A DNA stretch of 64,000 nucleotides from Drosophila persimilis (taxonomy: Eukaryota > Arthropoda > Insecta > Diptera > Drosophilidae), in contig NW_020825340.1 of assembly GCF_003286085.1 (NCBI RefSeq), positions 806,001-870,000 of the forward strand, in the 5' to 3' direction. A program made the position numbers and the translations under genes. Position 1 is the first letter of the stretch. Each line of letters begins with the position of its first letter. The notes below the pieces were generated by a model. The model saw nothing but the letters and a program-made list of their open reading frames with translations. It did no database searches and was not told where the DNA came from. Below are positions 1-11,963 of the stretch, one piece after another.

Positions 1-56
1 CTCTGCAGCTCCTGGGCATCCTCAAGAGTCTGCAGGCCAAGAGCATTGAAATATAG
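1..56 (+). CDS. possible 3' end of a coding exon (partial, C-terminal tail)
   Basis: From base 3 a plus-strand frame reads LQLLGILKSLQAKSIEI and stops at TAG (54-56). Its helix-like, leucine/lysine-rich composition looks more like protein than the low-complexity DNA elsewhere, and an AATAAA lies 285 bp after the stop, a plausible Drosophila 3' UTR length. The gene would continue to the left of the window. Only 18 codons are visible, so no family can be named. The opposite strand is also open here (a frame reading NALGLQTLEDAQELQ), so the strand is uncertain. This is a tentative call. Confidence 0.25.
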   Translation, partial: LQLLGILKSLQAKSIEI

Positions 57-340
57 ACTAAGAGGGTGGAAATGGGGTAATTTACGGGGGTTATTAATAT
101 CGAACTGCAAAGGGAACGATAGGTGAAAGAAATATTATATAGGAATTGTTTTTTTTTTTTTTTCTATGCGTATTAGTCCACTAAGGAGGCTTTGTGATAT
201 AGTTTATGGATCTAAATCGGGATCTGGGGGGCAAGTAATCCCGGCTTTAGTTGTACATTAAGGGTCCACCATTTACCAATTAATTGAAATATTTCTATTC
301 GTATTGATAAGTTTTCTATTGTGAAAGTAAATTATACGTT

Positions 341-346
341 AATAAA
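341..346 (+). promoter_or_regulatory. candidate polyadenylation signal AATAAA
   Basis: A perfect AATAAA hexamer lies 285 bp downstream of the possible stop codon at 54-56, in an AT-rich stretch that also holds a T15 run near 150. It would serve the partial gene entering from the left. Such hexamers also occur by chance in AT-rich DNA, so it only weakly supports that gene. Confidence 0.25.
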
Positions 347-949
347 GATCGAACAATGCAATCCGCAAATGCTACCCTCCAGAGGGTTCAATCTGTGTCC
401 ACGCCCCAGCAATCCACACGATTTCCTGTCACCCCCTCATACCCCTCCCTCACCAACCGCTGAGTGAGTGAGATGAGTTCTGGGGGAGGGTTGGCCAGGG
501 AACGCTTCACTTACATGTGATTAGCGATTCAAGTGGCTCTCATTAATTTTTTAAGTGCGGCTCGTGGAGCTCTCGACGCAATGCGCTTGGCAACATGTTG
601 GCGGCAACATTTCGGTGGCATAAATAATTAGCAGCAACGACAAACGTTTTAGTGGTTGCAGGGAGTGTCCGGGCGTTCAGCCACCGACCTATAGACTTGT
701 AGACCTCATCAAAAGTACAGATTGCTCGACAAATAAATAGCAGGGAGAATGAAAATATTTGATATAATATCCTTGATCACTGACAAGGACTCGAGGGTGC
801 GTGACACGCCCTAACCGGAAATGAAATGGCTGAGGAAAGTAAGTGTTCAAGCGGGTTATATATCCTTTATCCTTAATAAGAACTCTATCAAAGCAGGACA
901 TTCTTCCGATCACTGGAATCGCACGCCAAGATCGGATCACAGACCGAGG

Positions 950-1063
950 TACCGGGCGAACAGAAATCCCTAGAAGGAAACTCATCCAAATTAAATTTTC
1001 GTTGCATACTCTTGGGTTGACCAAAAGTGAAGTTGCCTTCTGCTAATTTCTGTTCGCCTGGTA
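950..1063. repeat. long imperfect palindrome (33-nt arms, 48-nt loop)
   Basis: The left arm 950-982 and right arm 1031-1063 are reverse complements at 27 of 33 positions. If transcribed from the plus strand, two of the six mismatches become G-U wobbles, giving 29 pairs of 33. The only large interruption is a run of four non-complementary positions near the middle. The 48-nt loop can pair further (984-989 with 1012-1017). The arms have no obvious extension outward. It could be a pre-miRNA-like hairpin, a foldback element or the core of a small inverted-repeat transposon. It sits only 65 bp left of the satellite edge. Confidence 0.75.
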
Positions 1064-1127
1064 TTGAAATTTGAAATTTCTTGTTTACGGCCATTTAGCT
1101 TTGGATTTAATTTGCATTTTTACTTTG

Positions 1128-1469
1128 GCTATATCTCGGCTATTTATAGGCCGATCAAAGCGTGGCATGGCTCTTCGTGATCGGGAGAGTCCTGCCAACC
1201 GACTGCCATCGGAAAAAAGGACATCCATTTCATCACGATTTTTGCAAAAAATCATGATGGTTACATCATTAAATTTGCAAAAAATCGGCCTCATATTAGA
1301 AGTCGAGATTTTGGTGCCGAACGACAGTCTGGATCCCCACGATCCTGGGAAAGTGGGTCCTGCTCCGATCTGGCGCCATATATCTGAGATCCCCACGATC
1401 CTGGGAAAGTGGGTCCTGCTCCGATCTGGCGCCATATATCTGAGATATAGCCTTCCGCCGAATGGTTGG
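1128..1469 (+). repeat. diverged left-edge satellite monomer
   Basis: The first copy is recognisable from the gctatatctc motif but differs from the consensus through its first 50 bases (ctatttataggccgatcaaag in place of the catacggcagccgatcggag region) and has single changes such as ctcttcg for ctctgcg and tttttgc for ttttcgc. Divergent terminal monomers are expected at array edges, where unequal exchange rarely homogenises copies. It also carries the 56-bp duplication listed separately. Confidence 0.85.
1332..1443 (+). repeat. 56-bp tandem duplication inside the edge monomer
   Basis: The segment beginning gatccccacgatcctggg is present twice in direct tandem with period 56 (starts at 1332 and 1388). 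No other monomer that I inspected has this duplication, so it is a private mutation of the edge copy. Confidence 0.9.
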
Positions 1470-1935
1470 ATGTGCAAATCATTCGAATATTTGTTTTTTC
1501 TGCACGCTATATCTCAGCCATACGGCAGCCGATCGGAGCGTGGCATGGCTCTGCGTGATCACGAGAGTCCTGCCGACCGATTGGCACCAGAAAAAAGGAC
1601 ATCCTTTTCATCACGATTTTCGCAAAAAATCATGATGGTTACATCATTAAATTTGCAAAAAATCGGCCTCATTTTCGTAGTCGAGATTTTGGTGCCGAAC
1701 GACAGTCTGGATCCCCACGATCCTGGGAAAGTGGGTCCTGCTCCGATCTGGCGCCATATATCTGAGATATAGCCTTCCGCCGAATGGTTGGATGTGCAAA
1801 TCATTCGAATATTTGTTTTTTCTGCACGCTATATCTCAGCCATACGGCAGCCGATCGGAGCGTGGCATGGCTCTGCGTGATCACGAGAGTCCTGCCAACC
1901 GACTGCCATCGGAAAAAAGGACATCCTTTTCATCA

Positions 1936-1987
1936 CGATTTTCGCAAAAAATCATGATGGTTACATCATTAAATTTGCAAAAAATCG
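1936..1987. repeat. nested dyad symmetry within the monomer (representative copy)
   Basis: Two 24-nt half-sites flank a 4-nt centre. The inner arms ATGATG and CATCAT surround gtta and are perfect complements; the outer arms CGATTTT and AAAATCG are perfect, and GCAAA/TTTGC pair between them with a one-base offset. The dyad is present in essentially every monomer; copies with the ttcagaaaatc variant lose part of the outer arm. Such dyads can extrude as cruciforms or form a stem in a transcript. Confidence 0.8.
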
Positions 1988-2083
1988 GCCTCATATTAGA
2001 AGTCGAGATTTTGGTGCCGAACGACAGTCTGGATCCCCACGATCCTGGGAAAGTGGGTCCTGCTCCGATCTGGCGCCATATAT

Positions 2084-2161
2084 CTGAGATATAGCCTTCC
2101 GCCGAATGGTTGGATGTGCAAATCATTCGAATATTTGTTTTTTCTGCACGCTATATCTCAG
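2084..2161. repeat. 12-bp perfect inverted repeat within the monomer (representative copy)
   Basis: CTGAGATATAGC at 2084-2095 is the exact reverse complement of GCTATATCTCAG at 2150-2161, separated by 54 bp. It recurs in every regular monomer and is a second dyad element distinct from the 52-bp one. The atatctcag half also survives in the diverged left-edge copy as atatctcgg. Confidence 0.85.
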
Positions 2162-5100
2162 CCATACGGCAGCCGATCGGAGCGTGGCATGGCTCTGCGT
2201 GATCACGAGAGTCCTGCCGACCGATTGGCACCAGAAAAAAGGACATCCTTTTCATCACGATTTTCGCAAAAAATCATGATGGTTACATCATTAAATTTGC
2301 AAAAAATCGGCCTCATATTAGAAGTCGAGATTTTGGTGCCGAACGACAGTCTGGATCCCCACGATCCTGGGAAAGTGGGTCCTGCTCCGATCTGGCGCCA
2401 TATATCTGAGATATAGCCTTCCGCCGAATGGTTGGATGTGCAAATCATTCGAATATTTGTTTTTTCTGCACGCTATATCTCAGCCATACGGCAGCCGATC
2501 GGAGCGTGGCATGGCTCTGCGTGATCACGAGAGTCCTGCCGACCGATTGGCACCAGAAAAAAGGACATCCATTTCATCACGATTTTCGCAAAAAATCATG
2601 ATGGTTACATCATTAAATTTGCAAAAAATCGGCCTCATATTAGAAGTCGAGATTTTGGTGCCGAACGACAGTCTGGATCCCCACGATCCTGGGAAAGTGG
2701 GTCCTGCTCCGATCTGGCGCCATATATCTGAGATATAGCCTTCCGCCGAATGGTTGGATGTGCAAATCATTCGAATATTTGTTTTTTCTGCACGCTATAT
2801 CTCAGCCATACGGCAGCCGATCGGAGCGTGGCATGGCTCTGCGTGATCGGGAGAGTCCTGCCAACCGTCTGCCATCGGAAAAAAGGACATCCATTTCATC
2901 ACGATTTTCGCAAAAAATCATGATGGTTACATCATTAAATTTGCAAAAAATCGGCCTCATATTAGAAGTCGAGATTTTGGTGCCGAACGACAGTCTGGAT
3001 CCCCACGATCCTGGGAAAGTGGGTCCTGCTCCGATCTGGCGCCATATATCTGAGATATAGCCTTCCGCCGAATGGTTGGATGTGCAAATCATTCGAATAT
3101 TTGTTTTTTCTGCACGCTATATCTCAGCCATACGGCAGCCGATCGGAGCGTGGCATGGCTCTGCGTGATCGGGAGAGTCCTGCCAACCGACTGCTATCGG
3201 AAAAAAGGACATCCTTTTCATCACGATTTTCGCAAAAAATCATGATGGTTACATCATTAAATTTGCAAAAAATCGGCCTCATTTTCGTAGTCGAGATTTT
3301 GGTGCCGAACGACAGTCTGGATCTCCACGATCCTGGGAAAGTGGGTCCTGCTCCGATCTGGCGCCATATATCTGAGATATAGCCTTCCGCCGAATGGTTG
3401 GATGTGCAAATCATTCGAATATTTGTTTTTTCTGCACGCTATATCTCAGCCATACGGCAGCCGATCGGAGCGTGGCATGGCTCTGCGTGATCGGGAGAGT
3501 CCTGCCGACCGATTGGCACCAGAAAAAAGGACATCCTTTTCATCACGATTTTCGCAAAAAATCATGATGGTTACATCATTAAATTTGCAAAAAATCGGCC
3601 TCATATTAGAAGTCGAGATTTTGGTGCCGAACGACAGTCTGGATCCCCACGATCCTGGGAAAGTGGGTCCTGCTCCGATCTGGCGCCATATATCTGAGAT
3701 ATAGCCTTCCGCCGAATGGTTGGATGTGCAAATCATTCGAATATTTGTTTTTTCTGCACGCTATATCTCAGCCATACGGCAGCCGATCGGAGCGTGGCAT
3801 GGCTCTGCGTGATCACGAGAGTCCTGCCGACCGATTGGCACCAGAAAAAAGGACATCCATTTCATCACGATTTTCGCAAAAAATCATGATGGTTACATCA
3901 TTAAATTTGCAAAAAATCGGCCTCATATTAGAAGTCGAGATTTTGGTGCCGAACGACAGTCTGGATCCCCACGATCCTGGGAAAGTGGGTCCTGCTCCGA
4001 TCTGGCGCCATATATCTGAGATATAGCCTTCCGCCGAATGGTTGGATGTGCAAATCATTCGAATATTTGTTTTTTCTGCACGCTATATCTCAGCCATACG
4101 GCAGCCGATCGGAGCGTGGCATGGCTCTGCGTGATCGGGAGAGTCCTGCCGACCGATTGGCACCAGAAAAAAGGACATCCTTTTCATCACGATTTTCGCA
4201 AAAAATCATGATGGTTACATCATTAAATTTGCAAAAAATCGGCCTCATATTAGAAGTCGAGATTTTGGTGCCGAACGACAGTCTGGATCCCCACGATCCT
4301 GGGAAAGTGGGTCCTGCTCCGATCTGGCGCCATATATCTGAGATATAGCCTTCCGCCGAATGGTTGGATGTGCAAATCATTCGAATATTTGTTTTTTCTG
4401 CACGCTATATCTCAGCCATACGGCAGCCGATCGGAGCGTGGCATGGTTCTGCGTGATCACGAGAGTCCTGCCGACCGATTGGCACCAGAAAAAAGGACAT
4501 CCTTTTCATCACGATTTTCGCAAAAAATCATGATGGTTACATCATTAAATTTGCAAAAAATCGGCCTCATTTTCGTAGTCGAGATTTTGGTGCCGAACGA
4601 CAGTCTGGATCTCCACGATCCTGGGAAAGTGGGTCCTGCTCCGATCTGGCGCCATATATCTGAGATATAGCCTTCCGCCGAATGGTTGGATGTGCAAATC
4701 ATTCGAATATTTGTTTTTTCTGCACGCTATATCTCAGCCATACGGCAGCCGATCGGAGCGTGGCATGGCTCTGCGTGATCGGGAGAGTCCTGCCAACCGA
4801 CTGCTATCGGAAAAAAGGACATCCTTTTCATCACGATTTTCGCAAAAAATCATGATGGTTACATCATTAAATTTGCAAAAAATCGGCCTCATATTAGAAG
4901 TCGAGATTTTGGTGCCGAACGACAGTCTGGATCCCCACGATCCTGGGAAAGTGGGTCCTGCTCCGATCTGGCGCCATATATCTGAGATATAGCCTTCCGC
5001 CGAATGGTTGGATGTGCAAATCATTCGAATATTTGTTTTTTCTGCACGCTATATCTCAGCCATACGGCAGCCGATCGGAGCGTGGCATGGTTCTGCGTGA

Positions 5101-5655
5101 TCACGAGAGTCCTGCCGACCGATTGGCACCAGAAAAAAGGACATCCTTTTCATCACGATTTTCGCAAAAAATCATGATGGTTACATCATTAAATTTGCAA
5201 AAAATCGGCCTCATATTAGAAGTCGAGATTTTGGTGCCGAACGACAGTCTGGATCCCCACGATCCTGGGAAAGTGGGTCCTGCTCCGATCTGGCGCCATA
5301 TATCTGAGATATAGCCTTCCGCCGAATGGTTGGATGTGCAAATCATTCGAATATTTGTTTTTTCTGCACGCTATATCTCAGCCATACGGCAGCCGATCGG
5401 AGCGTGGCATGGTTCTGCGTGATCACGAGAGTCCTGCCGACCGATTGGCACCAGAAAAAAGGACATCCTTTTCATCACGATTTTCGCAAAAAATCATGAT
5501 GGTTACATCATTAAATTTGCAAAAAATCGGCCTCATATTAGAAGTCGAGATTTTGGTGCCGAACGACAGTCTGGATCCCCACGATCCTGGGAAAGTGGGT
5601 CCTGCTCCGATCTGGCGCCATATATCTGAGATATAGCCTTCCGCCGAATGGTTGG

Positions 5656-8600
5656 ATGTGCAAATCATTCGAATATTTGTTTTTTCTGCACGCTATATCT
5701 CAGCCATACGGCAGCCGATCGGAGCGTGGCATGGTTCTGCGTGATCACGAGAGTCCTGCCGACCGATTGGCACCAGAAAAAAGGACATCCTTTTCATCAC
5801 GATTTTCGCAAAAAATCATGATGGTTACATCATTAAATTTGCAAAAAATCGGCCTCATTTTCGTAGTCGAGATTTTGGTGCCGAACGACAGTCTGGATCT
5901 CCACGATCCTGGGAAAGTGGGTCCTGCTCCGATCTGGCGCCATATATCTGAGATATAGCCTTCCGCCGAATGGTTGGATGTGCAAATCATTCGAATATTT
6001 GTTTTTTCTGCACGCTATATCTCAGCCATACGGCAGCCGATCGGAGCGTGGCATGGCTCTGCGTGATCGGGAGAGTCCTGCCGACCGATTGGCACCAGAA
6101 AAAAGGACATCCATTTCATCACGATTTTCGCAAAAAATCATGATGGTTACATCATTAAATTTGCAAAAAATCGGCCTCATATTAGAAGTCGAGATTTTGG
6201 TGCCGAACGACAGTCTGGATCCCCACGATCCTGGGAAAGTGGGTCCTGCTCCGATCTGGCGCCATATATCTGAGATATAGCCTTCCGCCGAATGGTTGGA
6301 TGTGCAAATCATTCGAATATTTGTTTTTTCTGCACGCTATATCTCAGCCATACGGCAGCCGATCGGAGCGTGGCATGGCTCTGCGTGATCGGGAGAGTCC
6401 TGCCAACCGACTGCTATCGGAAAAAAGGACATCCTTTTCATCACGATTTTCGCAAAAAATCATGATGGTTACATCATTAAATTTGCAAAAAATCGGCCTC
6501 ATTTTCGTAGTCGAGATTTTGGTGCCGAACGACAGTCTGGATCCCCACGATCCTGGGAAAGTGGGTCCTGCTCCGATCTGGCGCCATATATCTGAGATAT
6601 AGCCTTCCGCCGAATGGTTGGATGTGCAAATCATTCGAATATTTGTTTTTTCTGCACGCTATATCTCAGCCATACGGCAGCCGATCGGAGCGTGGCATGG
6701 TTCTGCGTGATCACGAGAGTCCTGCCGACCGATTGGCACCAGAAAAAAGGACATCCTTTTCATCACGATTTTCGCAAAAAATCATGATGGTTACATCATT
6801 AAATTTGCAAAAAATCGGCCTCATATTAGAAGTCGAGATTTTGGTGCCGAACGACAGTCTGGATCTCCACGATCCTGGGAAAGTGGGTCCTGCTCCGATC
6901 TGGCGCCATATATCTGAGATATAGCCTTCCGCCGAATGGTTGGATGTGCAAATCATTCGAATATTTGTTTTTTCTGCACGCTATATCTCAGCCATACGGC
7001 AGCCGATCGGAGCGTGGCATGGTTCTGCGTGATCACGAGAGTCCTGCCGACCGATTGGCACCAGAAAAAAGGACATCCTTTTCATCACGATTTTCGCAAA
7101 AAATCATGATGGTTACATCATTAAATTTGCAAAAAATCGGCCTCATATTAGAAGTCGAGATTTTGGTGCCGAACGACAGTCTGGATCCCCACGATCCTGG
7201 GAAAGTGGGTCCTGCTCCGATCTGGCGCCATATATCTGAGATATAGCCTTTCGCCGAATGGTTGGATGTGCAAATCATTCGAATATTTGTTTTTTCTGCA
7301 CGCTATATCTCAGCCATACGGCAGCCGATCGGAGCGTGGCATGGTTCTGCGTGATCACGAGAGTCCTGCCGACCGATTGGCACCAGAAAAAAGGACATCC
7401 TTTTCATCACGATTTTCGCAAAAAATCATGATGGTTACATCATTAAATTTGCAAAAAATCGGCCTCATTTTCGTAGTCGAGATTTTGGTGCCGAACGACA
7501 GTCTGGATCTCCACGATCCTGGGAAAGTGGGTCCTGCTCCGATCTGGCGCCATATATCTGAGATATAGCCTTCCGCCGAATGGTTGGATGTGCAAATCAT
7601 TCGAATATTTGTTTTTTCTGCACGCTATATCTCAGCCATACGGCAGCCGATCGGAGCGTGGCATGGCTCTGCGTGATCGGGAGAGTCCTGCCGACCGATT
7701 GGCACCAGAAAAAAGGACATCCATTTCATCACGATTTTCGCAAAAAATCATGATGGTTACATCATTAAATTTGCAAAAAATCGGCCTCATATTAGAAGTC
7801 GAGATTTTGGTGCCGAACGACAGTCTGGATCCCCACGATCCTGGGAAAGTGGGTCCTGCTCCGATCTGGCGCCATATATCTGAGATATAGCCTTCCGCCG
7901 AATGGTTGGATGTGCAAATCATTCGAATATTTGTTTTTTCTGCACGCTATATCTCAGCCATACGGCAGCCGATCGGAGCGTGGCATGGCTCTGCGTGATC
8001 GGGAGAGTCCTGCCAACCGACTGCTATCGGAAAAAAGGACATCCTTTTCATCACGATTTTCGCAAAAAATCATGATGGTTACATCATTAAATTTGCAAAA
8101 AATCGGCCTCATTTTCGTAGTCGAGATTTTGGTGCCGAACGACAGTCTGGATCCCCACGATCCTGGGAAAGTGGGTCCTGCTCCGATCTGGCGCCATATA
8201 TCTGAGATATAGCCTTCCGCCGAATGGTTGGATGTGCAAATCATTCGAATATTTGTTTTTTCTGCACGCTATATCTCAGCCATACGGCAGCCGATCGGAG
8301 CGTGGCATGGTTCTGCGTGATCACGAGAGTCCTGCCGACCGATTGGCACCAGAAAAAAGGACATCCTTTTCATCACGATTTTCGCAAAAAATCATGATGG
8401 TTACATCATTAAATTTGCAAAAAATCGGCCTCATATTAGAAGTCGAGATTTTGGTGCCGAACGACAGTCTGGATCCCCACGATCCTGGGAAAGTGGGTCC
8501 TGCTCCGATCTGGCGCCATATATCTGAGATATAGCCTTCCGCCGAATGGTTGGATGTGCAAATCATTCGAATATTTGTTTTTTCTGCACGCTATATCTCA

Positions 8601-8875
8601 GCCATACGGCAGCCGATCGGAGCGTGGCATGGTTCTGCGTGATCACGAGAGTCCTGCCGACCGATTGGCACCAGAAAAAAGGACATCCTTTTCATCACGA
8701 TTTTCGCAAAAAATCATGATGGTTACATCATTAAATTTGCAAAAAATCGGCCTCATATTAGAAGTCGAGATTTTGGTGCCGAACGACAGTCTGGATCCCC
8801 ACGATCCTGGGAAAGTGGGTCCTGCTCCGATCTGGCGCCATATATCTGAGATATAGCCTTCCGCCGAATGGTTGG
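5656..8875 (+). repeat. tandem five-monomer higher-order repeat (2 x 1610 bp)
   Basis: Monomers starting 5656, 5978, 6300, 6622 and 6944 carry the same ordered variants as those starting 7266, 7588, 7910, 8232 and 8554. For example, tttcgtag with gatctccac is followed by the ccatttcatc variant and then ctgctatcgg with tttcgtag. I saw only isolated differences, such as gatctccac versus gatccccac in the fourth pair and ctttcgcc at about 7250. The offset is exactly 5 x 322. This is a recent block duplication by unequal exchange. Confidence 0.8.
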
Positions 8876-9840
8876 ATGTGCAAATCATTCGAATATTTGT
8901 TTTTTCTGCACGCTATATCTCAGCCATACGGCAGCCGATCGGAGCGTGGCATGGCTCTGCGTGATCGGGAGAGTCCTGCCAACCGACTGCTATCGGAAAA
9001 AAGGACATCCTTTTCATCACGATTTTCGCAAAAAATCATGATGGTTACATCATTAAATTTGCAAAAAATCGGCCTCATATTAGAAGTCGAGATTTTGGTG
9101 CCGAACGACAGTCTGGATCCCCACGATCCTGGGAAAGTGGGTCCTGCTCCGATCTGGCGCCATATATCTGAGATATAGCCTTCCGCCGAATGGTTGGATG
9201 TGCAAATCATTCGAATATTTGTTTTTTCTGCACGCTATATCTCAGCCATACGGCAGCCGATCGGAGCGTGGCATGGTTCTGCGTGATCACGAGAGTCCTG
9301 CCGACCGATTGGCACCAGAAAAAAGGACATCCTTTTCATCACGATTTTCGCAAAAAATCATGATGGTTACATCATTAAATTTGCAAAAAATCGGCCTCAT
9401 TTTCGTAGTCGAGATTTTGGTGCCGAACGACAGTCTGGATCTCCACGATCCTGGGAAAGTGGGTCCTGCTCCGATCTGGCGCCATATATCTGAGATATAG
9501 CCTTCCGCCGAATGGTTGGATGTGCAAATCATTCGAATATTTGTTTTTTCTGCACGCTATATCTCAGCCATACGGCAGCCGATCGGAGCGTGGCATGGCT
9601 CTGCGTGATCGGGAGAGTCCTGCCAACCGACTGCTATCGGAAAAAAGGACATCCTTTTCATCACGATTTTCGCAAAAAATCATGATGGTTACATCATTAA
9701 ATTTGCAAAAAATCGGCCTCATTTCGTAGTCGAGATTTTGGTGCCGAACGACAGTCTGGATCCCCACGATCCTGGGAAAGTGGGTCCTGCTCCGATCTGG
9801 CGCCATATATCTGAGATATAGCCTTCCGCCGAATGGTTGG

Positions 9841-9960
9841 ATGTGCAAATCATTCGAATATTTGTTTTTTCTGCACGCTATATCTCAGCCATACCGCAGC
9901 CGATCGGAGGGGGCAAGGCTCTGCATGATCACGAGAGTCCTGCCGACCGATTGGCACCAG
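9841..9960 (+). repeat. unusual monomer segment with clustered substitutions
   Basis: The block reading ataccgcagccgatcggagg ggcaaggctctgcatgatc departs from the consensus at several adjacent positions (ccgcag for cggcag, ggggcaagg for cgtggcatgg, gcatgatc for gcgtgatc), while the rest of the monomer is normal. The monomer before it has a 1-base deletion at about 9722. Clustered changes in an otherwise uniform array suggest conversion from a different donor copy or a local error-prone event. Confidence 0.7.
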
Positions 9961-11817
9961 AAAAAAGGACATCCTTTTCATCACGATTTTCGCAAAAAAT
10001 CATGATGGTTACATCATTAAATTTGCAAAAAATCGGCCTCATATTAGAAGTCGAGATTTTGGTGCCGAACGACAGTCTGGATCCCCACGATCCTGGGAAA
10101 GTGGGTCCTGCTCCGATCTGGCGCCATATATCTGAGATATAGCCTTCCGCCGAATGGTTGGATGTGCAAATCATTCGAATATTTGTTTTTTCTGCACGCT
10201 ATATCTCAGCCATACGGCAGCCGATCGGAGCGTGGCATGGCTCTGCGTGATCGGGAGAGTCCTGCCAACCGACTGCTATCGGAAAAAAGGACATCCTTTT
10301 CATCACGATTTTCGCAAAAAATCATGATGGTTACATCATTAAATTTGCAAAAAATCGGCCTCATTTTCGTAGTCGAGATTTTGGTGCCGAACGACAGTCT
10401 GGATCCCCACGATCCTGGGAAAGTGGGTCCTGCTCCGATCTGGCGCCATATATCTGAGATATAGCCTTCCGCCGAATGGTTGGATGTGCAAATCATTCGA
10501 ATATTTGTTTTTTCTGCACGCTATATCTCAGCCATACGGCAGCCGATCGGAGCGTGGCATGGCTCTGCGTGATCGGGAGAGTCCTGCCAACCGACTGCTA
10601 TCGGAAAAAAGGACATCCTTTTCATCACGATTTTCGCAAAAAATCATGATGGTTACATCATTAAATTTGCAAAAAATCGGCCTCATATTAGAAGTCGAGA
10701 TTTTGGTGCCGAACGACAGTCTGGATCCCCACGATCCTGGGAAAGTGGGTCCTGCTCCGATCTGGCGCCATATATCTGAGATATAGCCTTCCGCCGAATG
10801 GTTGGATGTGCAAATCATTCGAATATTTGTTTTTTCTGCACGCTATATCTCAGCCATACGGCAGCCGATCGGAGCGTGGCATGGCTCTGCGTGATCGGGA
10901 GAGTCCTGCCAACCGACTGCTATCGGAAAAAGGACATCCTTTTCATCACGATTTTCGCAAAAAATCATGATGGTTACATCATTAAATTTGCAAAAAATCG
11001 GCCTCATATTAGAAGTCGAGATTTTGGTGCCGAACGACAGTCTGGATCCCCACGATCCTGGGAAAGTGGGTCCTGCTCCGATCTGGCGCCATATATCTGA
11101 GATATAGCCTTCCGCCGAATGGTTGGATGTGCAAATCATTCGAATATTTGTTTTTTCTGCACGCTATATCTCAGCCATACCGCAGCCGATCGGAGCGTGG
11201 CATGGATCTGCGTGATCGGGAGAGTCCTGCCAACCGTCTGCCATCGGAAAAAAGGACATCCATTTCATCACGATTTTCGCAAAAAATCATGATGGTTACA
11301 TCATTAAATTTGCAAAAAATCGGCCTCATTTTCGTAGTCGAGATTTTGGTGCCGAACGACAGTCTGGATCCCCACGATCCTGGGAAAGTGGGTCCTGCTC
11401 CGATCTGGCGCCATATATCTGAGATATAGCCTTCCGCCGAATGGTTGGATGTGCAAATCATTCGAATATTTGTTTTTTCTGCACGCTATATCTCAGCCAT
11501 ACCGCAGCCGATCGGAGCGTGGCATGGATCTGCGTGATCGGGAGAGTCCTGCCAACCGTCTGCCATCGGAAAAAAGGACATCCATTTCATCACGATTTTC
11601 GCAAAAAATCATGATGGTTACATCATTAAATTTGCAAAAAATCGGCCTCATATTAGAAGTCGAGATTTTGGTGCCGAACGACAGTCTGGATCCCCACGAT
11701 CCTGGGAAAGTGGGTCCTGCTCCGATCTGGCGCCATATATCTGAGATATAGCCTTCCGCCGAATGGTTGGATGTGCAAATCATTCGAATATTTTTTTTTC
11801 TGCACGCTATATCTCAG

Positions 11818-11963
11818 CCATACGGCAGCCGATCGGAGCGTGGCATGGCTCTGCATGATCACGAGAGTCCTGCCGACCGATTGGCACCAGCCATACGGCA
11901 GCCGATCGGAGCGTGGCATGGCTCTGTGTGATCACGACAGTCCTGCCGACCGATTGGCACCAG
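11818..11963 (+). repeat. 73-bp duplication in an expanded monomer (1 of 9)
   Basis: The segment ccatacggcag...ggcaccag is present twice in tandem (11818-11890 and 11891-11963), giving a 394-bp monomer. This monomer also has a longer uninterrupted T run (about 11790) shared only with the expanded monomer beginning at 12487, so the two descend from one parent. Confidence 0.92.

Larger units (their letters stand above)
57..1127. other. left flank of the satellite array, apparently non-coding
   Basis: This is single-copy-looking DNA with a possible 3' UTR (57 to about 360), a CT/GA-rich patch (about 420-490), AT-rich DNA and the 950-1063 palindrome. The small open frames at 689-1094 overlap on both strands and show no recognisable domain, so I do not call them genes. 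The last 40 bases grade into a diverged satellite monomer; sequence resembling the repeat is recognisable from about 1128. Confidence 0.6.
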
